Source of the DNA: Lasiosphaeria ovina
Lineage: Eukaryota > Ascomycota > Sordariomycetes > Sordariales > Lasiosphaeriaceae
NCBI GenBank assembly: GCA_033439765.1
Contig: JAULSN010000003.1
Location: forward strand, 5,952,001-6,016,000
Direction of reading: 5' to 3'
Length of the DNA stretch: 64,000 nucleotides
Part shown: piece after piece, positions 1 through 10,195 of the stretch
Numbering within the stretch: the stretch's first letter is position 1
Layout: every line of letters begins with the position of its first letter
Position numbers and translations under genes: made by a program
Notes under the pieces: generated by a model
Told to the model about the DNA's origin: nothing
The model's database searches: none
What the model saw: the letters and a program-made list of their open reading frames with translations, nothing else

Positions 1-1237
1 CGGCCATCGGCAGCCGCAAACGGATTGTCGTCGCTGTTCAGCCGGTATCTTTCAAGCGGAATGCTCCAGTCAGGAACCCACGACGACGGCCCAATGGCTC
101 TGTCTTGGACGGCCTTGACCTCCTCAACCATTGACAAGGCGCATAGAAACGGCCCAAACCCGGAATCTGTGCTAATCAACTTTGCAGAGCGGTCGAAGAG
201 CTGAGACGGCATCAGAGTATAGTCGTATACTGGAAATGCTTCGGCTAGGGTCTGAGCCTGGGCGGGATTTAAGAATTTTATCGCTTCTATTGTCGCAAAG
301 ATTTTGTCCTTGGGCTCGGTAGCAGTGAGCGGACGAGTTATCTCCAGGACCCGGCTCCAAGACACGGATCTCTTCTTCGGGTCTCCATTGCACAAACTGT
401 AAAGATCCAACATTGAATAGGCTAACGGGTTCCGAATCATGTTGGGATGGCCGAGGTTGACGTATGCATCCAGCCCGTAGCACACTTGGGACCAGGCCAT
501 TCTGTGGGAGCCGCATACAATGTCGAGGTGCCGCGAAAAGACGACGTCTCCTAGAGCCCAAGTCCTAGCCGTGTGTCAGCACAGCTCTGCGAGATCATCG
601 GAACCAAGGACCCCAGTTGCGGGACGAACCTCTCGAACGGATTCCGATCGCTGGCTAGGAGATCCTCCAGGGCCGGCCATCTCGTGGAGACATTGGACGA
701 AACAAGTCGCCTGTACTCCTCCAATGCCGGTCTCGACACTGGCCCAACGAGAGGTGACTCGGACGTGTCGTTAAGTACACTCATCCGCGCTAAAGCTAGG
801 TCCGCAAGCAGATCGAATGCCAGCTGTGTCACATCAGTCTGGCTGCCCATCGACATGATAGTACAGTTGGCGGCCAGCATGATGGGTCTTGAGAGCGATA
901 CCATGGTCGATATCTCGGCTATATCTTCTTGGTTCGTGCAAACAACGTCGACCCAGAGCAATTCCGGATACTGACTTTTCTGAGACCGGACCGCCACTAT
1001 AGCATCCAAGGCGCTCTGCCGCAGGCGGATCTTCTGCCCATGGCAATATAGGTACCTCCAAGTTGTAGAGAGTCCCCATCGGTACGAGAGCACGTTGAAG
1101 GGCGGCGTGTTGACGAGTGGGAAAGTCGACAGTTCGACCTCCACCAACCCGTCCTCGCTCTCAGTCGGTGCGAATTTGAGGAGGCGGAAACTGCCCGCCT
1201 CCAGGGGACTGTACACGTACGCTCCGTTCTCTCCCAT
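1..1237 (-). CDS. HET-domain protein, 3' end beyond window
   Basis: Heterokaryon-incompatibility (HET) domain protein, a family that triggers cell death or growth arrest when genetically different hyphae fuse. I place the start at 1235-1237 (MGENGAYVY). The HET core is visible: NVLSYRWG, then LLWVDVVCTNQ, then an IVCGSHRMAW segment and a WVPDWS motif typical of the region after the domain. The reading frame breaks near 565-629. A 65 bp intron there (donor gttcgt, acceptor ctag, branch-like gctgac) restores it, joining PFER to TWALGDVVF. Exons are 1237-630 and 564 to the window edge, with no stop before base 1, so the C-terminus is missing. Its divergent neighbour is a NACHT gene. HET family: sure. 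Intron: probable. Partner and function: inference. Confidence 0.85.
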
Positions 1238-1661
1238 GGCGAATGAAAATAGCCAGAATGAAATGGAATGAAAAAAGGGTGTGAGGTCGTTTGGGGCTGG
1301 GAAACGGCTTATGGGGGCTTCAGGGTCGATACTCTCTAGAATGATAGAACAGCGGAGGAGCCTCCGGAGCCTCGAGATGGCGGGGGCATTATGCCAAGTC
1401 ATATCCCGAACTGATTGCAACGCTGCATAGTAGCGGATTGGGTTAGTGTGGGCATATCGGGACGCCGGCCACGGATCCTTCACGCTATTTGTCCCTACCA
1501 GGCTGCCGAGAATTAGGAAACCCCGCACGTCGATTCAGCCCCGCTCAGCCTCCGTCCCCATGCGTTCCCAAGCCGGGCTAGAAGGACTTCAGAAGTAACT
1601 TAGTCTAGGGAGTTCAACTCAACATTCTACCAAATCCTAGTACCTTTTGTTCATAGTGACC
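1238..1661. promoter_or_regulatory. Divergent promoter between HET and NACHT genes
   Basis: 424 bp separate two start codons pointing away from each other, so both promoters must lie here. I see no clear TATA box. The short distance suggests the two genes could be co-regulated, which is inference. Confidence 0.5.
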
Positions 1662-3976
1662 ATGGACCCTCTGACGACAGTTGGCCTCGCAAGCAATATC
1701 CTCTCGTTTGTCGTGTTTGCCCGCGACATAGTTTCGTCGGCGGGCAAGCTGTACAAGTCGTCTTCCGGGACTACAGCCGAGCATCTCGAGTCTGAACGTC
1801 TGGCGGAGGAAATCCGGCATCGGGCAGCAAACTTCTCGCTCCCGCCGGTCCAAGACGAGTCCACGCTCCCCGAAGATGACCGGTTTCTAAGAGAGCTAAG
1901 CCGACAATGCCAAGGGGTCGCTGATGAGCTCCTGGTTGAGCTGCAAGGCCTCAAGGTCGACGGCTCGCATAAAGGATGGAAGAGCCTGTATCAAGCTTTC
2001 AGGGGGGCCTTGAACAGGGACAAGCTCAAAAGCCTGCAGCAGAGGCTGGATCGCCTAGGTAACCAAATCAACTTCCAGCTGATCCTCAAAAACCAGCGCA
2101 ACGTCATCGACCAGCTAGCCAACCTCCAGGCTATTAGCCAGGGCCACGCCGGGAACAGATCCGCTGAAATGGTTGCGCTCGACAACCGTCTCCGCTACCT
2201 GTTCAGGGAGAGAGCCGAACACATACACGTCAAGAAGGAGCTGGTGAAATTGTCGGCTGCTTTTGAACAGGGCAGAAGGCTATTGGCTGAGCAGCGCATC
2301 TGGAATTTTCTGCGCTTCGAGGCCATGGACTACAGATATCTCACCGTCACCCAGGCGCACCAGGGAACCTTTAACTGGATTCGCGAGCCCGCCTCGTTCA
2401 GCAGCAACCCGACGGGGTCCGACACATTCTTCGACTGGCTCAAGTCGAACAGCACGACGTACTGGATTTCAGGGAAGCTCGGCTCTGGAAAGTCGACGCT
2501 GATGAAATACCTCTGCAGCCTTCCAGCCGTCCAGGAGAGGCTCGAGCTCTGGAACCCAAGTGCCACGGGAACTGACTCTTCTAAGCTGATCTTTGCGTCG
2601 TTCTTCTTCTGGAATGCAGGGCGAAGCTCGCTGCAAAAGTCACAAGAGGGCTTGCTGCGACAGCTATTGTGGGATATTTTCCGGGAATGCCCAAGCCTCA
2701 TCTCGGTCGCGTACCCCGAGCTCCTGCAGCTGTACACGGCCAGTGGAGCCATGCACCCCGAAGAGACCAACAAGCCGGGGCTGACGGTCCCAGAGCTTAC
2801 CCAGGCGCTCCAGCGCGTCTTTGACCACGTCGACAAGGAGCAGAAGCTAAAATTCTGCTTCTTCATTGACGGCCTGGACGAGTACGAGGGAAAGCCTGAC
2901 GACATCATCCATCTAGTCAGCCTCTTCCGGGCGTCACGACGCGTCAAACTCTGCGTGTCGAGCCGGCCGTGGAACGAGTTCGAGAAGGCGTTTGGCGGGG
3001 ACGGGCTGTGCATGCTGCGGGTGCAGGACCTAACGCGCGACGACATCACGCTGTTCGTGCGCGACACGCTCGAGAAGGACGCCAACTTCCAGGAGCTCCG
3101 CGAGGACGACGAGACGTGCGTGGACCTGGTCCGCGAGATCACGCACCGCGCCAACGGCGTGTTCCTGTGGGTGCGTCTCGTGGTACAGTCGCTGCTGCAG
3201 GGCGTCACCAACGCCGACACGGTGGCCGACCTGCGCCGGCGGCTCAACTCGTTCCCGACCGACCTCTACGAATTCTTCGAGCGCGAGCTGCTGTCAGTCG
3301 ACGCCTTCTACCGGCAGCGCACGGCGCGCTTCTTCCAGGTCACGGTGACGTCGCTCGAGGTGCTGCCGCTCGTGTGCTACTGGTTCGTCGACCAAGAAGC
3401 CGACCCTGACGCCGTCGTCAGCGCGCCGGCCGCGCCGTGGCCCGTCCAGCGCACCAACGTGCGGCTCAAGCAGATGCGCAAGCGGCTCAACGCGTGTTGC
3501 AAGGGCCTGCTCGAGGCGCAGCTGTACGACGGCGACAAGCGCAGCAGCTCGCTGTCGTCGAGCATCATGTTCAATATGCGCGTCGACTTTGCCCACCGCA
3601 CCGTCCGCGACTTCTTCCTGGCGTCGGATATCCACAAGCTGCTGGCCGGGTGGAGCGGCCCAGGCTTCAACGCCAGCGTCGGCATCTGCGAGGCTATTTT
3701 GGGCCAGATCAAGGCCTCGCCCCTCGACAAGGACTACTGCGCCAAGGCCGGCCCCGTGGCGATGCTTGTGTATGCCTTCAACCGCCAGACCGCGGCGGGC
3801 AGCATCCCGGTGGCGCTGCATCCGCGCACCGATATCCTCATTGACCAGATCAACAAGTTGATCAAGCCGTTTGGCCTGAAGGTGAGTGTCACTGTTGCCG
3901 CATCTGAGACAAGGAGACCACGCTGACAGGGATGAATATCCAGCACGCAGCTGAAGAGCTGTTCTCGGGTGTCTAA
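1662..3976 (+). CDS. NACHT-domain STAND protein (NLR-like)
   Basis: Predicted 750-residue signal-transduction NTPase of the fungal NLR type. The start is ATG at 1662 (MDPLTTVGLASNILSFVVFA). The first ~60 residues resemble the HeLo-like N-terminal domain of STAND proteins, a possible membrane-acting death effector. The NACHT domain follows: P-loop GKLGSGKST near residue 275 and Walker B FFIDGLDE near residue 405. A winged-helix-like region comes after it (FFERELLSVDAFYRQRTARF). An intron at 3882-3943 (gtgagt..ccag) adds ten codons ending at TAA 3976. Without splicing the frame stops at 3926. There are no C-terminal ankyrin, WD or TPR repeats, so the sensor domain usual in this family is absent. 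Family: confident. Immune or incompatibility role: inference from family and neighbours. Confidence 0.88.
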
Positions 3977-4414
3977 TGAAGACAGTGCCAGACTTTGTCA
4001 AAGATGAAGCACACGGAGACGACGTTGAACACCAAAGGGCCGCAACACGTGTACGCTTTCACATGATATCTAGGCACTAAAGAAAGGGCTGTCTTGCAGC
4101 TGACGTTATCGCTCGATTTGGGTTGGATCTCAAGGGAAGTTGGAGAAACTATGAAGCTCAGGAAAGACCAGATACCCCGTCAAGATTAAAGAGTGGTCAA
4201 CATCAAGGCTACACATTAAAGTTCCTACATCTCGCAAATATGTGCGAGGGGTATTTATGGCACATTTTTACATGTGCCCTGCGGTTGGGATGTTCTTGAA
4301 TAGATAGACAGGTTGTAAATACCAATATATGTCTAATTAATAATTAAATCACAAATCAAATTAGAAACACATATTCATAGTATGCAAGCTTGATACCCAA
4401 CGCCAGAGCCACAT
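3977..4414. other. Convergent 3' intergenic region
   Basis: 438 bp between two genes that end facing each other. The right half (4240-4400) is AT-rich. No coding frame or RNA gene is apparent. Confidence 0.5.
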
Positions 4415-6721
4415 CTACGTGTTGATATGCGCCGTGATCTTCTGCAAAGTAAGCAGATCCAAATCAACGCAGACGGCGCCCAGATCCTCCGTCCCGTTGT
4501 CCGGCGTGCCGCCCCACAGCATCTTCTCTGCATGCGGATCGAACCCCGGCGTGGCCGTGCGGTCGACCACCTCGGCTACGTCCGCCCTTCCTAGCAGCAT
4601 GAACGTCGTCGGCGGGGCCGGGGACACGTCTTGTGCTTTGGCAGTGGCCGGCTTGCTCGCATCCGCGTCGTCCTTTGGCGCAGCAACCGGGCGCACCAAG
4701 ATCGCAGCGTCGCAGTTCCAGAACCGCACAATGCAGTCCCCGACTTGGGCCAGCGCCGGCACCAGCCCCATGGCGCACCCCGTGCCGAGGAACAGGCGGG
4801 GCTCGTCGTCGTCGTCTTGGGCGGGCGGCAGCCTCCCTTTACCAAGTGCGTTACCGACTGTAGCCTTTACATCCTGTGTTTCCGTTCCCCACGTCTTGTC
4901 AAACACCGCACGGTAGCCATCATCGCCCTCTCCACCACTATCAACATCAAATCTCGGCTTCCCGTCCGGATCGACCTGGTGCGCCCTATCAAGCTTCCAC
5001 GCAACAACACCGCTACGGCGCATAACAGCGACGCGCGCCAGGTCCGCAGTACCGTAGGCCATGAGCCGGGCAGCGTAGCGGTCGTGGATACGGTGCAGCC
5101 GCTCGAGCTGCGGCGGCGTGTCGTAGCCGGCGTGGTCCTCCCACGCACCCACCCAGTCCTGGTGCGCCCGGAACGAGCCCACCCACGCGCCGTACGCCGG
5201 CCCCACCTGCACGATTCGCCCTGCCAGATAGCCGTACGCGCGGATGACGCTGCCTGTGCTGCCTGCGGACTGGGACTCAGACTCCGAGTCTGAGTCTGAC
5301 GATGACGGGGACGACGGCGGGGTTGGTTCCTCGTCTGCGACCCGCTGGTCCAGCGCAGCCTGCACCACGCCCGCGGTGCGCACGACGCTGACACGTCGCT
5401 CGTCGATCCACTGCTGCTTGTAAAATCGGGTTTTATTCGTGTCTCGGGGCACAGGCATCTCGAGCAGAAACAGGAGCGTGCACCACTCGGCGGCGTCGAT
5501 GGCGCGCGCGCGGAAGTACGCGAACCGCACCACGTCGGCCCACAGGTCGTACAGCGCGCACGCGTAGCGCACGGGGAAGTAGCCGCTGCCGCGCCGGGGT
5601 GACAGCTGGCTACCGCCGTCGCTTTCCTTTTCGTCACGCTCGCGCGGGAACGTGTACACGTCAGTCGCCAAGCCGAGCAGGCCGTAGACGCGGTCGCGCA
5701 GCTCGGAGCAGCGGCTGCGCGCGAAGCGCTCGACGAGGCGCTCGAGGCGCAGGCGGTCCGAGTGGCGCGCGTCGCGCGTGTCGATGAGCCGGACGATGGC
5801 GGCGAGGCCGGCGCCGACACTGCCTTGCTGTGTCTTCGCGGATGTGACAGAGGGGTCAGGGTTGCGGGCCTCGCGCACCACGTCCCAGCGCGCCAGGTCC
5901 TCGTACCGCCACAGCACGGCCCCGTACACGAATACCAGCTGCTGCGGCAGGCACAGCTCCTGCACGATCCACAGGCGCGTCCAGTAGGCGCTGGCGGCGA
6001 TGCGGTCGGCGGTCGCGGCGTCGGGCTCGGCCGAGTAGTGCAGCAGCTGCTTGTCGGTGTCGTGGATGGACGCGGCCAGCAGGCGCGCCTCGCCCGTCTT
6101 CCAGTCCGTGTGCATGCGGCGCAGCTGGTCCGTCTGCGCGCCGTGGACCTTGGGGCCGAGCCACACGGCGACGAGCAGCGCGCGCGTGTAGATGAAGGAC
6201 ATGATGGCCACCTGGCAGTCGCGCTCCTCGGGGTCAGCCTGGTTGATGCACACGGCGTCGACCCACAGCGCCAGCGCGTGCGTCGGCGACCGCAGGTGCA
6301 CCAGCGCCAGGAACAGGTTGGGCTGCACGGCGAACGGCCGCCCGTTGAGCGTGATGGCCGGGGGGCTGGTAGGGGACGTCCTTTCGCTCTCGTTCTCCCA
6401 GTACGGATAGGGATCCTGCCATGTGTACGACAGCGCCGTGTACCGTGGCTTGGCCGAGAAGGCGACCGGCACGAGCCTGCAGACCACGTGGTCGGCGAAG
6501 TCGCCCGGCTCGACCGTGAGCACGCGGATCGCGTCCACGCCCTCCGGCAGCGGCGGGTACTCGAACACGCCGGGGTCTGGGTTGGGGATTTGGGGCGGCG
6601 CTGCCGCCATGGCTGCCAGTGCCGCTGTGTGTGACTCAATCGGTGACACACCGTCTTCTTTGCGTGGTGGGACTGTTGGCTCTGGGAGCTGAAATGGTTG
6701 ATCAACGGCAATGCTGGACAA
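4415..6721 (-). CDS. HET-domain protein
   Basis: Intronless 768-residue protein. The HET domain is near the N-terminus: ALSYTWQ around residue 95, LWVDAVCINQADPEERDCQV around 150, then VAVWLGPKVHG and RLWIVQELCLPQQLVFVYG. A Ser/Asp/Glu-rich low-complexity linker (PPSSPSSSDSDSESESQS) interrupts the C-terminal half. This is the second HET gene within 7 kb. It is convergent with the NACHT gene and tandem with the P450 on the same strand. Start is the ATG at 6719-6721; an upstream in-frame alternative was not evident. HET proteins act in the cytoplasm in non-self recognition. The partner of this one is unknown. Confidence 0.9.
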   Translation of the reverse strand: MSSIAVDQPFQLPEPTVPPRKEDGVSPIESHTAALAAMAAAPPQIPNPDPGVFEYPPLPEGVDAIRVLTVEPGDFADHVVCRLVPVAFSAKPRYTALSYTWQDPYPYWENESERTSPTSPPAITLNGRPFAVQPNLFLALVHLRSPTHALALWVDAVCINQADPEERDCQVAIMSFIYTRALLVAVWLGPKVHGAQTDQLRRMHTDWKTGEARLLAASIHDTDKQLLHYSAEPDAATADRIAASAYWTRLWIVQELCLPQQLVFVYGAVLWRYEDLARWDVVREARNPDPSVTSAKTQQGSVGAGLAAIVRLIDTRDARHSDRLRLERLVERFARSRCSELRDRVYGLLGLATDVYTFPRERDEKESDGGSQLSPRRGSGYFPVRYACALYDLWADVVRFAYFRARAIDAAEWCTLLFLLEMPVPRDTNKTRFYKQQWIDERRVSVVRTAGVVQAALDQRVADEEPTPPSSPSSSDSDSESESQSAGSTGSVIRAYGYLAGRIVQVGPAYGAWVGSFRAHQDWVGAWEDHAGYDTPPQLERLHRIHDRYAARLMAYGTADLARVAVMRRSGVVAWKLDRAHQVDPDGKPRFDVDSGGEGDDGYRAVFDKTWGTETQDVKATVGNALGKGRLPPAQDDDDEPRLFLGTGCAMGLVPALAQVGDCIVRFWNCDAAILVRPVAAPKDDADASKPATAKAQDVSPAPPTTFMLLGRADVAEVVDRTATPGFDPHAEKMLWGGTPDNGTEDLGAVCVDLDLLTLQKITAHINT

Positions 6722-7308
6722 TAACCCTAATCTCTCACTGATTACGGATATTTATAGCGCATATCTATTAGTAACAGAACGACAAGAGACCCAAGTTTCC
6801 CCACCGAATCACATGCTTGCTCAAGGGTATTGCAGAAGACAGATGGCTGCCTGTAGCCCAACTCGTATTTACACGACCCAATCGAGACAAGCAGGCACAA
6901 GAGTGACGAAGGGCCTGCTGTGGTGGTGGTGTGGGGCGGGCTGTAAGTGGTGCGTTTACCTTCGACGCGGCGTTTGCGTAGTACTGTACATGCACAGTAC
7001 AGTATGAACACGTAGGGGGTGGCAACCATGAGCAGAGCCTTGTCTGTATCGGATGCCGACCTGTTGCTTGCGGGACCCGCGAGACCCGCGGGACACGCTC
7101 CCAGTACTCCCAGGATTTCTTTGCTTTGTTGATCCCAGCGGTTGCGTCCAGCCAATCTGTAAAACAGTTACGGATGGGATTCGTTTCAAAGCCACTCCTG
7201 TCAAATAGACTCTGCTGCGAAGTAAGCAAGCAAGCAAGCATTGCCCTATCTGGGTTACAAATCTAAACAGCATTTTATCCAGTTCCAATGAACGATAAAA
7301 ACAAGAAA
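6722..7308. other. Intergenic region, HET promoter and P450 3' flank
   Basis: 587 bp between two minus-strand genes. It holds the upstream region of the HET gene and the 3' UTR of the P450. No additional gene seen. Confidence 0.5.
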
Positions 7309-9158
7309 CTACTTCAACTGGACTTTCACGCCCTCGCCTGGAAACAGAATGATGGACAGGTCCTGCAGCTCCTGTCCGACCGGTAAATTCTGCTCGCCGG
7401 GCGGGAGTCGTATGTTCGGAAAAGCTTGCAGGATGCGGATGATGGCGTAGCTGATCTCCATGAGCGCAAAATTCTCTGCGAGCCGAAGGAATTAGCACCG
7501 ACAGAATAATAGGAGAACAGCAGCGAAACAACTCACTCCCCAAACAGATCCGCGGACCGGCGTTGAAGTCGACGTAGCCACCCAGGCCCGCCTTCTTGAT
7601 CAGCTCCCCGTCCTCCCATCTCTCGGGCCGGTACACCCGGGCGTCTTTCCCGTAGATGGACTCGAGCCGGTGCAGGTGGTACGTAGACCAGCCCACGCCA
7701 GTGCCTCTGGGAATCAGGACTGGGGACCGGCCATCAGGCCCGCCTCCCTGGGGCAGCATGGTCGTCTTGACGGCAAAGCGGACGTTGACTGCCAGCTGGG
7801 GGTACAGTCTCAGTGCTGTTGCCGCGGGCATATCGTTAGTTTCTGCTGATAACTGAAGATGACATCGGTCTGTGCGAGAAGAAAGACCTACTCTCGTTGA
7901 GACAGCAGCGGAGATAGGGCAGCTTCGCAATCATTTCGCGAGTAACGTGCTCGTCTCGAGGAACGTCGGCTACTTCCTTTTTGAGCCGGGCGAGAATGTC
8001 GGGATTGCGAACCAGATGGAAGCTAAGACGGGATGGTTAGTGAAAACCGGATAAGCTTGGCCCAAGTCTTGTCATGTCGGCTTACAAGGTCCAGCCAATT
8101 GTGGCAGCCGTCGTGTCACGCCCGGCAATCAAGATGTGGAGCAGCTGGTCTCTGACCAGTCCCTCGTCGCGCATCTCGCGCCAGAGGTCGACGAGGAACG
8201 AGTACTTGTCAAAGGCCTTTTCCTCGCCAAAGGTGTCCTTGTACCGCATGGCCTTGTCGGAGAAGAAGGTGGCCCAGTCCCGGACGATCTTGCAGGCCTT
8301 CTTGAATTTGGGCGGGTTGTAGAGGGGTGCAAGATCTGCCAGGCGGAGGCGGATCCCAAAGATTTGGCTGGCATAGTCGAAGCTCTCGCGCAGGGCGTCG
8401 CGGTCGGCCTTGGGCAGGACGCTGTGCGGCTCGCCAAAGAGGAGCTGGGTGGTGGTGCCGAGGGTGAACTCGGTGAAGTAGGGCTGCATGTTGACGACGG
8501 TGTCGCTGTCGACGGCGGCGTCGGCCAGGGCCGAGACCAGCTCGTCGACGTGGGCAGTGAAGTCGCGCAGGTTCTGCTTCTGCACGCGCACAAACTGGCG
8601 GCGGATCAGCTCGCGCGAATGCTGCCATGCGGTGCCGTCCTGGGTGAAGATGCCTTCGCCGAGCAGGGGCAGGGCGCCGATGCGCCGCGAACCCAGGCCG
8701 TAGTCCTCAAAGTGGGTCGACAGGATGGCCTCGATGTTCTTGGGGTCGTTGATGATGAGCCCGGACCCGCCGAACACCTCGAACTTGATGGTGCCCTCGA
8801 TGTTGATGTACTTGCTAAACGCCTCGAGCGTGTGGCCGGACCGCAGTGCATCGTACTGGATCTTGAACAGATCGATTGCCAGCGGCCACTTGTAGGGCAC
8901 CCGCGGCACCACGGGCTTGCAGCCGTGCTGTGCGCCGTAGGCCTCGTCGAGCTGGTCGCAGTTAGCCACTATTGTCACATACATTGTGCGCTGGGGTTGA
9001 GCCTTAAAAACCTTTGTTTGTCGTCGCCTTCGGAGGTAGAAGTTGATTAAAACCCCCAGGGCAACAGTCACGAGGACGAGCCTCAGGTTGATGAAGGTGC
9101 CGGGATTGGAATATCGCCAATTGGAAGCGGCAGAAGCCGGCGGCGACGGGGCTGTCAT
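7309..9158 (-). CDS. Cytochrome P450, CYP52-like
   Basis: Membrane-bound haem monooxygenase, predicted 549 residues in four exons: 9158-8086, 8022-7892, 7815-7537 and 7475-7309. Three introns of 61-76 bp have clean gt..ag ends, and the exon phases match. A single N-terminal membrane helix (residues ~25-42, LRLVLVTVALGVLINFYL) is followed by an RRRR stop-transfer. Motifs: I-helix AGRDTTAATIGW, K-helix ETLR formed across intron 2, and haem loop FNAGPRICLG with the cysteine ligand. The RDTTA and FNAGPRICLG signatures match fungal CYP52-type fatty-acid/alkane omega-hydroxylases. The protein ends VGQELQDLSIILFPGEGVKV..QLK. Substrate is inferred from family only. Confidence 0.88.
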
Positions 9159-10195
9159 AATTTAATTGCTGCAGTCACGCTTTTCTTCTTTCGCCTCCGT
9201 CTTTGTGTCCCTCTCTTGCCGATAAGGGTCTTATTAGTGCGAGATCGATGAGCGGCCTGCGGGGAAGGTGGAGGGGCAATTACGGTTTACCAAGCTGCCC
9301 GACGTTGAGGGGGGAAAAGGGGTTGAGAGATGGATGCATGCATTCATGTGGGGGGTGCCGAGTTTAGGCAACCGACAAGCGCCAGCCAGCCAGCCTGGGG
9401 TCGCGTACCCGAACCACTGGAAGGTTCTGACCAAGGTTCGAGGGCATTTAGCGGCCGCCTTGGGAATTGCCTACCTGTCAATGGGAATGCCCATGCTGCC
9501 GCTGTTGACGGGAACGACTAACGGCGTCTAAAGCACTGTAATCCATCCAACCACACCCCGCAATCTCTTTGGTTCGCCAGAGCAGCGTATGAAACAGCTG
9601 GGCTTGCTGGAGACGCGAATGCACTGTGTGCCGCGGCTCCCGCGACGCGACACCAGAGCTGCAGAGTTGCAAACACACGGCGTCTTTTATTGGTCGTCTG
9701 CTGCGATATGTACACGTAATCTAGCTGTGACAATCCAGACTGGGGCAGTGCTTCCCTGGAGATAGGGCGACGCACCCCATCGGGCAGGCATTTCCCCGCC
9801 CACCGCTACCTGCATGTGCCTTACTGAGGAAGGTTGACTGAGGTGCCCTTGCCTGCCCCCAAAAATAACCGTCGTCGTCCACCCTTCCCATCTTGAAACC
9901 ACTCCCATACCTACCAATGACCAAGGCCCATACCACCCGCCCTGGTGTCTGGCCGTCCCAAGCAAGCACCTACCCTGCCGTCCCACGCGACTACCTGCAC
10001 TACACACTACATAGTACATACGTGGATCTTGCTTGACCCGAGATCGTATCGCATTTTTTTCTTCTTTCTTCTCTCGTTTTTCCATGAGACCTGTCCTGCT
10101 CCTGGTCGCGCTTTGCCGCGGAGACTTTGGGGGCCTGGTGGAGCCGTAATTGCCGACAACAGACAAATATTCTTCCGTCCTGACCGCCGGCCAAC
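9159..10195. promoter_or_regulatory. Divergent promoter region, P450 and NB-ARC genes
   Basis: About 1 kb between two start codons facing apart. The right end (10050-10090) has a pyrimidine-rich tract (tttttttcttctttcttctc) about 110-150 bp before the NB-ARC start, as in many fungal promoters. No other gene seen. Confidence 0.45.

Noticed and set aside
1647..1661. Upstream start of the NACHT gene at 1647
   Set aside because: The codon there is TTG; the first ATG, at 1662, gives the MDPLTTVG start typical of the family.
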